Part shown: positions 38,954-50,298 of the stretch, piece by piece
How the letters are laid out: every line of letters begins with the position of its first letter
How positions within the stretch are numbered: the stretch's first letter is position 1
NCBI GenBank assembly: GCA_914767715.1
Contig: OU612070.1
Location: forward strand, 22,678,025 to 22,742,024
Direction of reading: 5' to 3'
DNA: 64,000 nucleotides
Source: Membranipora membranacea
Taxonomy: Eukaryota; Bryozoa; Gymnolaemata; Cheilostomatida; Membraniporidae
Notes under the pieces: model-generated
The model's database searches: none
What the model saw: only the letters and a program-made list of their open reading frames with translations
Told to the model about the DNA's origin: nothing
Position numbers and translations under genes: made by a program

Positions 38954-39011
38954 ATCTGCTAGATAGTGATTAGCATCCCTTTTATGACATGCTAATCACT
39001 ATCTAGCAGAT
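38954..39011. repeat. Perfect 23-bp hairpin with 12-nt loop
   Basis: The arm ATCTGCTAGATAGTGATTAG continues to 38976. Its exact reverse complement is at 38989-39011, with a loop of 12 nt between them. The stem length resembles a small RNA precursor, but perfect complementarity is also typical of tiny palindromic elements. It lies in the extra sequence of duplication block 1. Confidence 0.75.
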
Positions 39012-39227
39012 TCTGAGGTAACAATAAACAACCCTAGAAAGTGAAAAAATGATTCAAATAACCTGAAAAATACACAACAATTATGCATGGCACAATATAT
39101 AATGCTGATATTCAATTCCCCACCGTGTTTTGAAGTTTGTATGCTCCTTTCTATTTCTCGCAACATATCATCATCACCAATTTGCATCAAATGAGAAGAC
39201 AACTTTGTATTTTTGTTGAGTTGCGAC

Positions 39228-39390
39228 ATTTGCGACGTTAGTGGGTTCGAGCTATTGCAACGTTTGAAAAATTGCGACGTTTGTGGGTTTGCGACGCTTT
39301 AAAAACCCTTCTTTGCGACGTTTTTTGGATTGCGACGTTAGTGGAACGCTAGATTGCGACATTTCGACGTTTGCGACGTTTGTGGGTTCA
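39228..39390. repeat. Minisatellite of TTGCGACGTT units
   Basis: About a dozen degenerate copies of a TTGCGACGTT-like unit, often followed by TGTGGGTT or AGTGGGTT, make this a CpG-containing patch in otherwise CpG-poor DNA. It lies in the intron of the broken GPCR copy B. Confidence 0.75.
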
Positions 39391-39478
39391 ACAAACCTGA
39401 TGCCATTACACTGGACAAAAATGCTCCTTTTCATTTTTTTATTTTGGTATGTCTGATTTTCTATATTTCTGGACTAAC

Positions 39479-39670
39479 CTTTCTGATTATCTGAACATAG
39501 CAGAAGAGGCTTAGAAATGATGGTCGGGTAAAAACGAAGCCCGTCAGGAATATCATGGTGTAGATATACGAATTGAAGTCATAGGCTGTGAATAGACATG
39601 TCTTGAACTTGACATTTTCAGCCCAAGCTCCAAGTCCAAAAAATGGCGGAAGCAGTAGTATAATTGTATA
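39479..39670 (-). pseudogene. GPCR copy B, 5'-truncated TM4-TM5 exon
   Basis: The frame is open and follows receptor C: LLLPPFFGLGAWAENVK, then KTCLFTAYDFNS with the ECL2 cysteine, ending YVQIIRK before a GTTAGT donor at the same position. Homology stops abruptly at 39670, where the sequence switches to a copy of GPCR A's exon 1 start. The first about 20 codons of the exon and all upstream exons are missing, so no functional receptor can be made from this copy alone. Confidence 0.8.
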
Positions 39671-41865
39671 AGATCATAACATCAGGTCACCCATTCTGAC
39701 TCTATGTGCTGCTCAATTATATATTATATATATGAATTATATTTTCAAGTTATCTAATAGTTTACTCAGTTCTATGAGTTTTGTTTTCCGCTTAATCTAC
39801 TTGGCAGCAGAGAGAATACAAAAATAATCAGCCGCTTGTCACTTTTCAGGCAACATTGAAATTCAAGTGCCTCGAATCTATGTAAGATTGAGCAAAAATA
39901 CATGTAGAAATGGATAAGTATCAAATTTCAGTCAGCTCATTAAAATTTTATAATTATTACAATTTATTCGATTAAGGTGATGATCAAAAACACAAGAATT
40001 AAGGACTATTTTTCTAATATATTTTTAGTCTTACTTCATTATAATCTGTTTTCATAGTATTATTTTTCCTAAATCAAGCAAAAAATATTCTGAATTTAAA
40101 CCTATGTAGAATAGCACAGCAATGAAATGGTTATACCTATGAAACCTATAATCATTAGTGGTGATGTGCGAGGCTTAATGTTCCAAACTGTGCATCTTCT
40201 ATGCTGTTTAATCGCAGCCATAAAGCAAAACAACAACACATATCAAAGCCAGACTTAATGTTAGCATCGAAGGCTCTCTATCTTAGAAAAATGATAATAT
40301 AAGTGTATGAAATATTTTTCCTGTGTTATTTAACATATCCTATGACCATGAATTTCAAGCTAACCCAACCTGATCTCGCATTTATATATCACTCATTTCT
40401 CAGTCGTCGCCACTTGCAAGTGAGTAACAGTTTATACGCCTCCCTGAAGTTACTATTGAGCCACGCGTACAGCAGAGTGTTCAGCCCAGAATTCAGCCAG
40501 GCTACACCAATCATTGTCACATATGAGTCAGCCGGCCATCTGCCATAGTAGTCGATAATATAACCAACAACTAGAGGCAGCCAGCAGATCAGAAACACGA
40601 TGAATACCATCAGCATACCCAGAATGGTTCTGAAATTCTTAGCATCAGCCGCAGACTGTTTCTCACTCTGAAATACCCAAGCAGATGAAGAAATCCAAAT
40701 TAGACTTCATTCAATTATCATACATATATATCATATCACTGAACTAATACTTATACCTAACCTTTTACCTACGAAACAGCTTTTTCAATTTTCTATCATG
40801 AAAAAATTTGACAAAAAATAATTCTGCTAGAGACCAATAAAAGCATCAATGTCGATGGCCCCACATCATGTAGCCACATCTATGTGTTCATCTTACTTAT
40901 AATCCTACACATCAAAGGACAAAAGGCACATAAATCAATCGGTGTGTGGAGGTAGGCCAGGGAGTTTGGGACCTCCCTGGGTAGACCAAGTGTGATCCAT
41001 TTGCCTACATTCGGAGTTGCCCCCTCTCCACTGGTCACGCCGGAGGATATATATACTTTTTTTTTTTTTTTATGGATGGATTTTTTTTTATAGGATGGGT
41101 GCAAACCGGAATGCAATCATTCTTGATTTAGTGTGGTGGTATCATTAATTGTATATATTTTACTTCTTACTTTCTTGGTTTTCTCTTTCTTTGCTGCAGT
41201 GTCCTGGCTTTCGGAACTTCCGTCGGCAGTAATATCGGATGTAGAGGGATCAGGTTTGATCTTTGTAAACTTTGATCGGCTCTCACGAAACTGTCAATTA
41301 GATATTTAGCATTGGTACCGAGGTCACCATGGCACAACAGACAAAATATGCATTGATTTACCTGATTCCATGTTTCCGAAATAAAGAGGTGTGCTCTGCA
41401 AATTTAAAAAAGGATATGGTCTGTCTACAGTACGTTCTATAGCTCACAAATACCAGTTTCTTGATCTACCATTGATAATGGACTTGTAATTATTTGTAAA
41501 ACATTATTCCATCTTGAGATGCAGAGCGTATTTGGTTTGGTACAATATAGCTTGTATATTATGTTATAATTTTGTTGTGACAAAATACATTTTTTAAGTA
41601 ATGAGAGAGCCTGACTGCCTAATGCTGTTACATCGGACAAAATGTACCTTTTTTATTATATTCCTGACAGATGACTAACCTTTCTGATTATTTGAACATA
41701 ACAGAAGAGGCAGAGCGATGCTGGTGGGGTAAAAGCAAATCCTTCCAGAAATATCATGACATAGACAAATGAATTAAAGTCATACGCTGTGAATAGACAT
41801 GTCTTATACTTGACGTTTTCGGCCCAAGCTCCAAGTCCACAAAATGGCGGAAGCAGTAGTAAAAT
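39671..41865. repeat. Tandem segmental duplication, block 2
   Basis: Homologue of block 1. It starts with sequence matching the 5' end of GPCR A exon 1 (GATCATAACATCAGG, CCATTCTGACTCT), continues through an intergenic copy and runs into the 3' exons of intact receptor C. Confidence 0.8.
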
Positions 41866-44800
41866 TGTATACACATAGCATCCGGCCAAGATGAGTCCGA
41901 TGTTTCTCTTTGTGTAGACCTTACTGTACGTCTATAAAACAAACATAAAAGTACTTTACTCAATTTTCTACACAATATGTCTTGGCACGCAGAGAAACTG
42001 TTTAATTTAGGGATGTTAGTGCTGAACACAGTCATCTGGTATTGCGAGGAGAAACTCAAGAACATCTTTAAAGTCTTAAACCTGACAGTTTCATGAAAAA
42101 ATGTTTATCAGAATTGTATCTAAATGTTGAGAATGAAAAACACTTAAAGAGGTGAAAGAGCGATAGTCACCTGAGGATTTCTGCACACTAATATATATCT
42201 GTTCAGAGCAATATTAGCCAATGAAAGCAGAGACAAAACCATCATCGCTATAACGATCGGTCCAAAAAACTGACATCCGACGTTATGTTTTCCTGTTATC
42301 ATTGAGTGTAGTTTCAAAGGCAGCACAACTCCACATATCACCGAGTCCACTGCAGCCAGGTGGGCCACAAAAAAGTTTGGTATTGTGTGCAGCTTCTTGC
42401 TGGAAAGAGTAAACGTTTCGGTTGTCATATGACAAGTATTCGTTGTTTTCTAATTTGGCAGTCAGGGGAGAGGGAACGCCTACTGTTCAGGGAAATAGCA
42501 AGCACCAAGGAAGGATACAAAGTGCAATAGAAGTACGAGGCCATGAAAGGAGTAGGAGGTAGCTCAGTTGGTTAGAGCGCCGTCCCTTCAGCATGCAAAT
42601 GTTGAAGGTCGTGGGTTTGAATCCCACTGCAGTCTATTGACTACTGGGGTTTGGTTGGACCCCCAGGTGTGCTCCGACCTGCCTGCAAACTGAGAGCAAA
42701 ATGGCGCAGATAATGCAGCCTAGCCCCTAAGGCAACTTGTATTTCTCCGCCCATGCTTCGGGATGTGGCCTGTGATATGACATCTGATTTTTAATCTACC
42801 TTTAATCAAAGACCGCCTGTCGAAAGCTCATTCAGGCACTTGATGATGAACAAGCATTCTGTGATCTTGTGCAAAGTAGCCTGAGAAGTGTAAGGATACA
42901 TATATTCCATGGCTCAGGTTTTAATACGGGGCATCTACATCAAGCCGAATTTGTTATAATTGCATTAGTTTAGTTACATGGATCTTGATCAACTTATCTG
43001 TAAAGTAATAATTGGCAGTAAAAGGTCAAAAATAAAAAAGAGCCTGCACGCATCGGATTGATGTTACAAAAAAAACTATGGTCATGCGCAAAATATTTTT
43101 GCCTGATGAGATTATGTGGTGATTAAATTCACCAACCATACACACGTTTTGAAAAAAACTTCTGAATCATAGCTGATCAATTGAAGAGACAGCATCATAA
43201 CATTTTGAGAGGTGATAGTTCCTACCACTCGTAACGGCATCAGAATCAACTAAATTAAAATATTGCACTAAACTGGATATAGTCTATTTTACTTTTGCAC
43301 TAAAACAAGAGACGTTACGACTCTCTGGAAGGAAGCAGCAAAGCAGTTAAAATTTAGTACAAAGCTACCAAGAAAAATTTACAATGTTAAATTTAAAGAC
43401 TTTGTTTGAGGCTGCTCTTTTGTATCACATCTTATTCTCCATATTTTATTCTATCATGTGAGCGATTTTCAGCTTTAGAATCCAAATATTGAGGAAGTTA
43501 TGGCCTCTCAAACTTCCAGGGTGATTGCCTTCAATCGGCATTGGGAATAAGCGGATGTTTCCCCTGGGGTATGTCACAACCATAGACATGTGGCATAGAC
43601 ATTATGAGTTATTAGTTAATACCATAGACTTAATATACTACCTAGACAGGCCAATAGCATTCAATACTGTCCCACTTAAATAGCACGACATGACGTAATT
43701 AGTTTGTGCTGTGAGCCATAGTTTACTATATATCCATCAATGTAATAATGTGAAAATCAAGGGACGCTGGGCATGATATCAGCCCCTGTCCAGACCCTTA
43801 TTATTCAATCACAAAGAAAATTGGTGAGTGTATGTAAAAGACCTTTCCGCACGAGATGGTACTCATAATTTGTCTCCAGAGCCGGAACTTTTTATGATAA
43901 GAGACAATCATTAGCCAATAAACATTGAAATAAACACAACCATTTACCCTCAGCACTTCCTTCACTACTATAAAAATGTAAAGACACCTATAACACAAGA
44001 TCACAAATATTTTGTTGGATGAGCCAGATCTAAGCACCAGCAACACCACCATCATCATTTTTTTCCTTAAAACTATTCGTATTTGTGACTGAACACAACC
44101 AGTCTGCTCAAATTGGATTGCTAATTTTATTGTCGCTTCACAAGGAAGAATAGATCTGTGCTGTTAAATGAGTATGCAAACTACAGATAGATGTTGTTCC
44201 TGAGTACGTATGATGAATTTAGAGTATGTGACAATAACTTAAAATTATTGTACTTCAGTACTGTAGTCAAAATCTAATGGCTTTTACCCTGGCCAAACTT
44301 AATTTTGCCGATGCCGGTAAGGTTCTTTGAGTTTATAAATGTGATATCGGCGTCAACAGTGAATGTCTATTGCTTCCCCGACCTATACACAGAAACAGCA
44401 GCGTGAAAAAAAATTATTACTGAGATGTCTAAAACCTTTTAAACATAATTGCGTCCGATGAAGACCATCCTCTTTTTAGTCGTGTTGTTTTCAACTGTGC
44501 AAAGGTATCCTCTCGCCTACATACCATCCATTGCCCACCAAAGTGCAGGACAGGAAAGCATTTAAAGAGCATTTTTCCATACTACATGTCAGCTCACAAC
44601 AGAATTTAAAATCCAATCCTATCGCCTGTTAATACAATGATTGTTATAATAAGCCAAACCAAACCAGAACACGTCATCATCTGAGCAAATGGAACTACAT
44701 GTAGTGATGAAACTACAGAGGAAAAAGGATGGAAGCATGTGACTCTAATAATTTCCAAAACTGGAAAATGAAATACCGTGGCCAAACTTATTTTTGCCGA

Positions 44801-46981
44801 TGCCGGTAAGGTTCTTGGAGTTTTTGAGTTTATCAATGTGATATCGGCGTCAACAGTGAATGTCAATTAGAGTGATATTTGAATAGTAAAATTCCTGTAA
44901 TGATCATTATTATTTTTCTTATGGTTACATTCACATTATTCTTATTCAATAGTTAATAATTCCCATAAAAAACTATTTCAGCTTCGATCTATACTAGGTG
45001 GAGCCCTGCAGACATCTCTATACTTCTCAAGATAGTGCAGCACATTCAACAGTGATTACTGTATAATTGACAATGTCTCCTTACAGAGGGATTGTTTAGT
45101 CATTGCAGAAGGGATTGTTGCTGCTCATTAATTCAAAAACATCTCTGGCTGTCTAAATAAAAGGTTCAGAAGCGTTATTTTGTGGCTCAGACTGGTTTCT
45201 ATATTAATAGCCATTATTCATACTAAACCTTAGCTCATACCAACAAAAATTTATTGCAGGCTGCGGAGGTTTGTGCTTGTGAGCAGCTACGATGCATATG
45301 AGCACGCAATTCTCGGCTGAGTCAAGCAATAATGCTGGTGATCATTTGGCCGGCATTTATTTTCCAGTCTTGGAAATTATTAGAATCACTGCTTCCATCC
45401 TTTTTCTGTAGTTTCGTCATTATATATAGTTCCATTTTCTGAGATGATGACGTGTCCTGTTGTAATAACTACTTTTCCACACTGCTGTGTCTGTGAATAG
45501 GCCAAGGAAGCAATTGACATTCACTGTTGATGCCGATATCACATTGATAAACTCAAACAACCTTACCGGCATCGGCAAAATTAAGTTTGGTCACAGTAAA
45601 AGCCATTAGATTTTGACTACAGTACTGAAGTATAACAATTTTAAGTTATTGTCATATGCTCTAGATTCCTCATACGTACTCAGGAACAACAGCTATCTGT
45701 AGTTTGCATACTCAATTTACAGCACAGATCTATTCTTCCTTGTGAAGCAACAATAAAATTGGCAATCCAATTTGAACTGACTGGTTGTGTGCAATTTTGA
45801 AGAAAAAAACAATGATGGTGGTGATAAGATCTGGTTAATCCAATATTTTTGATTTTATGTTATATGTATTTTTTACATTTTTATAGTAGTGATGGACTGA
45901 TGGAAGTGCTGAGGGTAAATGGCTGTGATTATTTCAGTGTTTATTGGCCAATGATTGTATCTTATTCTAAAAAGTTCCGGCTCTGGAGACAAATTATGAA
46001 TACCATCTCGTGCGGAAAGGTCTTTTACATACACTCACCAATTTTCTTCGTGTTTGAATAATAAGGGGCTGGACAGGGGCCGATATCATGCCCAGCGTCC
46101 CTTGATTTTTCATTGAACTGTATATAGTAAACTATGGCTCACAGCACAAACTAATTACGTCGTGTCATGCTATTTAAGTGGGACATATTATGATCAGTGA
46201 AGCATAAGCATTGTCCTGTCTAGGTAGTATATTAAGTCTATGGTTAATACACTAATAATCACATAATAATTGATGATCAAAATTCAGACCTAGTGGGAAT
46301 CGAACCCGGGTCCCCATATCTATAGGCAACGACGCTACCATTACGCCACTTGGACACTTGTGACATACTCTAGGGATTGCCGGCTGATTTTTACTGCCGA
46401 TAAATTGCCGTCACCTTGGAAGTTTGAGAGGCCATAACTTCCTCAATATTTGGATTCTAAAGCTGAAAATCGCTCACATGATAGAATAAAATATGGAGAA
46501 TAAGATGTGATACAAAAGAGCAGCCTGAAACAAAGTCTTTAACAATGTAACTTCTCTAGAAATCTCAAGCTCCTCGGCCCCATACTCAATATAAAAACAA
46601 TAAAGTAAGTGTGACACTAAGTATGACAGTAAGTACAACTGTAACTATGAGAGTAAGTATGACAGTAAGTACAACTGTAACTATGAGAGTAAGTAAGGCA
46701 GTAAGTAAAGCAGTAAGACAGTGCAGTAAGTAATTTTACCTGATAATGACGATGAGGATTGTGAGAAGGTTTCCACATAAGCCACCAATACAAGATATGA
46801 AATCAAATATGATAGTAAAGTAGAACATCCCTGGTGATATGGTGTCCAGTTCTACTTGATTGTACGGGATGGCTATTCGGTCACTTGTCCTCAACTTCAG
46901 AGGCTCAAAATGGTAATTGACATGGTCTGAAGCCTCAGTACTTAAATTAAACATCTTGTCTGTGAATGCAAATAGTTGCAC
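40389..46981 (-). CDS. Rhodopsin-like (class A) GPCR C
   Basis: Five exons in transcript order: 46740-46981, 42171-42399, 41680-41931, 41171-41290, 40389-40667. Phases are 2,0,0,0 and the frame gives 373 residues. The N-tail has an N-glycosylation site (NLST). TM1 has LCGNLLTILI. TM3 follows VGCQFFGP and ends with LNRYILVCR, the NRY version of DRY. ECL2 carries KTCLFTAYD, pairing with the TM3 cysteine. Intracellular loop 3 is largely the separate 120-bp exon, rich in Lys/Ser/Asp. TM6 has FLICWLP (CWxP) and TM7 NSGLNTLLY (NPxxY variant). An alternative Met in NLST's leader (46954) is possible. Intron 1 is 4.3 kb and contains a large fold-back. It resembles melatonin/moody/GPR84-type orphan receptors; the ligand is unknown. 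It is the intact source of broken copy B. Confidence 0.86.
41362..41395 (-). other. Possible 34-nt alternative (poison) exon in GPCR C
   Basis: A short stretch between exons 3 and 4 is flanked by a TTTGCAG acceptor and a GTAAAT donor. If included, its 34 nt shift the frame and produce an immediate TGA in the loop exon. Skipping it gives the intact receptor. This is seen only as splice-like signals; there is no evidence that it is used. Confidence 0.25.
42552..42720 (+). mobile_element. tRNA-derived SINE, fuller copy
   Basis: The head GGTAGCTCAGTTGGTTAGAG is a canonical A box. The B box GGGTTTGAATCCC follows about 50 bp on, then a tRNA-unrelated tail (GTGTGCTCCGACCTGCCT, AACTGAGAGCAAAATGGCGC). 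The same tail is at 31.9 kb and as a fragment at 27001. It lies in intron 1 of GPCR C, opposite to the gene. Confidence 0.82.
43378..46551. mobile_element. 3.2 kb fold-back element in intron 1 of GPCR C
   Basis: The left arm (from 43378 to about 44770, with internal insertions) and right arm (about 45355-46551) are inverted copies. Shared blocks include AGGCTGCTCTTTTGTATCAC, GTGAGCGATTTTCAGC, AGTTTGTGCTGTGAGCC and ACCTTTCCGCACGAGATGG. Inside, a TGCCGATGCCGGTAAGGTTC block occurs at 44310 and 44795 in one orientation and at 45560 in the other. Both arms contain one corresponding open frame of 70-85 codons, reading outward in opposite directions, without a known domain. A tRNA-like insert sits only in the right arm. 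It is probably a non-autonomous fold-back transposon. Confidence 0.7.
46287..46355 (-). repeat. tRNA-like sequence inside the fold-back right arm
   Basis: On the minus strand it reads AAGTGGCGTAATGGTAGCG (A-box/D-arm-like) and then CCCGGGTTCGATTCCCAC (B box and T arm). The acceptor ends do not pair well, and the left arm of the fold-back lacks it, so it looks like an inserted tRNA-derived repeat and not a functional tRNA. Confidence 0.55.
46601..46735. repeat. Minisatellite next to the GPCR C exon 1 donor
   Basis: Nearly two full copies of a 36-bp unit (built of GTAAGTATGACAGTAAGTAC plus AACTGTAACTATGAGA) are followed by decayed GTAAGTAA-type units. The array ends 5 bp before the last base of the donor site of exon 1, which reads on the other strand. 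Confidence 0.75.
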
Positions 46982-49801
46982 TACGTGTAGGTTGTTTCCA
47001 AATTAATGCTCAAACTTGAATTTTTTGTCAAAACTGTGCAATGATGCTAAAACTCAGATCTTTTTTAATAACAGTGAGGATCTCTAGGCACAGTATTTCT
47101 TCAGAGTATGGTCTACTTTTAGGAGTTATAATTTGTCCTAACATAACAAAGTAACGAGTTTGACAAGCTACCTAGGTGATACACTGTTGGATAAATAACA
47201 AGATGATTAAAGATTTATGCTAGTAAACATCTTGTCTTCGGTGCACCGATGGGTTCACAATTCAAGGTCATTTATTGACAAGTTGTTTAGAGTTTATCAA
47301 AATAGACAAATATAATATGGTAGGCCTAGGCATATTTGTACAAAAATATCCAATGAGCTTATCAACACAAATAAATTTATTTTTAGATAAGTGTAGAAGT
47401 GTATTATTATGTGAGTAAAGCTACCAAACTCAGTCATCTCTGATTATGTTAATGAATCAATTCAATTTATTCTACTCTCTTTGATGAGCTTTATAAGTGC
47501 GTTATGGGATATTAGTCAATTGTTTTATATATAACTACATTTATTAAATCCGCTTCAATATCATTTTACATGATGTACCTGCAAAAATAATAGAAAAACG
47601 ATAAGAGTTATAGGAATGATAATTTAATGTATAGATATTTTTGTAAACAGATTACAAAAATTGTTAATAAAAACCATGATTTCTTAGAGTTGTACAATAA
47701 ATCTATTAATACAATGAGGGGAACTGGAATAAAACTCCCACAGGTAATTAAAAGGAGAAACATAGATCAAATAGCTGCAAATCACATAGGTAATAACAAA
47801 TTTCCATGTGTACCACAACATACATATCACTCAATATCACCAAGAAAATAGCCTCCGAGAATATTTATACAGTATATAGAATTGTGTGTTGTAAGAACAT
47901 TGTTCATAGGTGCACTAACTAAACTCAAACAATATTGGCTCAATAATTAATTGATATTTGTCAATAAGAAAACTGCGAAAATGTCAACACATCAGCGTGT
48001 GTACATGATAATTTATTCAACATACAAACAGTTTCTTTATCTGATCCTTGCAGCGATATCTAGTGCTATGTTTTTGCTGGAGCTTCATATTCTATTATCA
48101 GCTGTGTGACAGATAACTATGGAAAACTAAAGACAGAGTTTTTAATGCGTAAAATTCCGTACTTCACTCTCGAACCTAAAGTATTGCTGTGAAGATTATG
48201 TATTATGTCATGTGTCAAGCTGCCAACATTTCATATAATATTCTTCCATGACTAAATCACAGGTAGATCAAATCTATTAAAAATATCACTAAAATAATAA
48301 AGTATGCTTGCAAGTGGTAATAGCTCTGCCCCAACAGGATTTTCATATAGTCTTATACAGTGATGAACCTGGAATTCGGTGATCGCCCAAATCGCATACA
48401 GGATAATCACAGAATGACCAACGTCGCTTCAACCAAACTAGTTTATCGTCAGCAAGAAAAGCATAGTCCATATTAGAAGAGGAGGGTTGTCATTGTCAAT
48501 GTCAGTGTCTAGTCAAATCTTAGCTGGACACTATATAAAAAATAATTTACTATGATAATAATTGGCTATTTGATTGAATTATTGATTTGTGTGTTCGTGC
48601 CGAGAGAGGACAAAACTCCCAGGATCACAATGTTTTCCCACCAGATAAAGTCCATCAATGTAATTTATTTAAACCAATTCTGATTAGTTAGTTATAGTAA
48701 TTCCGGCCAATCAAAACAGCTTTTAAAAAAGAGGAACTTGATAAATAAACTTATATGAATAGCTGTTTAGGACGGAAACAGCAAAGATTTAGATCAGAAT
48801 TTGACTGAAGAAGAAGTTATTTATTACAAATTTATAGGAAATAATTTGTTTTAATTCTTAAGAAAGACCGGTCTCTGCTGCACATAACTTGCCTCATTAA
48901 GAAGATTGCTGTGGACATAGTAATCCAACAAGGACTCTGAGTATGTATGACAGCATAAAATTATGTTTAGAATAGATAGAAAATAAGACCAATTCATTGA
49001 GTTGACTGCAATAATAAATAATAATAATAGTGAGCTGGTATGACAGGCCAAGTAGTTAGACTCACTAACTCCTTGGACAGGCCTAGCTAGGGCTATGAGA
49101 TACTTTTACACACAACCTGTAGTAATTAAACTATTATTACACTCAACTAAGGCTTTCTGCATTGATAGCTACTCTACTGAGTCATCATCATAATTACTGT
49201 ATGCTATTCTCAACTGTATTTATTCCAGTCATTATCTCCTCCAGCCAGCACAATAGCACACTATTTAAGTTGTAACTTGGAGAAGGTGGGGTCAAAGCAT
49301 TGGCATAGCTCTGGGAACTGGCGCGTTCTGGGCTGTCGCTGACACATAGTCGGAAAACCCTGACTGGCATTCTGGGATGCCATCGGCTTAGCCGGGAAAA
49401 CCCATGGCTGGTGGTATTCCACTACATATATTGAGCATACATACTGATGGTCAACTGGCCATTACAACTAACTAGCTCACTTATCTGACCTAACAAGGTT
49501 ACACACTTATCACACACCATTGGTATCCAATCCATTCCATTCATAATCTCACCTGGACATACTGACAGACACACTCGACATCTATCTCTCTGGTAATTAT
49601 TATTTACATCTAAACCTTCTTGCATACTGATATAAATCTTAGCTGGGTTAAGTTGAACCACCTTGCGATTGCTTTCAACCACGTATCACAGGCTACCATA
49701 TTCCCTACTTTGGGCTGTGTGTGCAAGAAGTTAGGAAATATGATAGTTATCACTTATCAGAGAATATGAGTCGTGATGAAATGTTCTGGACCACTGCATG
49801 G
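46982..49801. other. 5' flank of GPCR C and gene-free region
   Basis: The GPCR C promoter should be within the first part; no clear core element is seen. The remainder is AT-rich without recognisable genes. A minus-strand frame at 49422-49682 has a cysteine cluster (RCRVCLSVC, then MVCDKC) and an internal GTGAGA donor, but nothing connects it to other exons. Confidence 0.4.
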
Positions 49802-50017
49802 GATCAATGCACAGGTCTACTTCAAAACCTGGGGTTTTGGCAATGTTTGACTGCCCCCTTGAGTTTTTGTTGTTTTGTCGATTGACTAGGTAGGTTGCCA
49901 AAAAGACCATCTGCTCTCATATCATCATACGATGCTCGATTCCTTCAACAAAAACTCAAGGGGGGCAGTCAAACATTGCCAAAATCCCGGGTTTTGGAGT
50001 AGACCTGTGGATCAATG
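49802..50017. mobile_element. 200-bp MITE with an 8-bp target duplication (hAT-like)
   Basis: The element 49810-50009 has about 64-bp terminal inverted repeats starting CACAGGTCTACT and continuing through TTGGCAATGTTTGACTGCCC, with only a few mismatches. It is flanked on both sides by a perfect direct repeat GATCAATG (49802-49809 and 50010-50017). An 8-bp duplication is the hallmark of hAT transposases. The interior has no coding capacity. Confidence 0.88.
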
Positions 50018-50026
50018 AGTTGCTCG

Positions 50027-50102
50027 GACTTACACGCCTTTACTCAACCAATGTCCAGTATCATACTCATATCAACAATGGCAAAATAAAGGCATGTAAG
50101 TC
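50027..50102. repeat. Small inverted-repeat element (family of 20489-20586)
   Basis: The ends GACTTACACGCC and GGCATGTAAGTC are near-perfect inverted repeats. The interior CAATGTCCAGTATCATA is related by reverse complement to the middle of the 20.5 kb copy. It lies 9 bp after the hAT-like MITE's right target duplication. Confidence 0.55.
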
Positions 50103-50298
50103 ACTGGGGGCACACCACCACTCCGGACTCGAACAAACAACAATTCAGTATCAACCAATCAGGACCATATCAAGCTGCCAATGCATTGCCAGCGCCAGCC
50201 CCCATTCATCTGCGACAAATGAAACGTTTTGCACTACTATCCATCTTTTGGTCCACGTTCCGCAACAAATCTCAGGTTATAACAAGCCTGTACGCCTT

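Larger units (their letters stand above)
35629..39670. repeat. Tandem segmental duplication, block 1
   Basis: The block runs from the 5' end of GPCR A exon 1 through the 3' exons of GPCR copy B to a break inside its TM4-TM5 exon. It is homologous to block 2 (39671-41865) along most of its length. Landmarks shared by both blocks are the CCATTCTG start, AATAGTTTACTC, CAGTCAGCTCATTAAAAT and the TM6-TM7 exon. Block 1 contains about 2 kb of extra sequence (about 37.4-39.4 kb), including a CpG-containing minisatellite and a hairpin. Confidence 0.8.

Noticed and set aside
49422-49682. Cysteine-cluster open frame, possibly a zinc-finger exon
   Set aside because: The cysteine spacing fits no family I know, and no upstream or downstream exon with matching phase was found.
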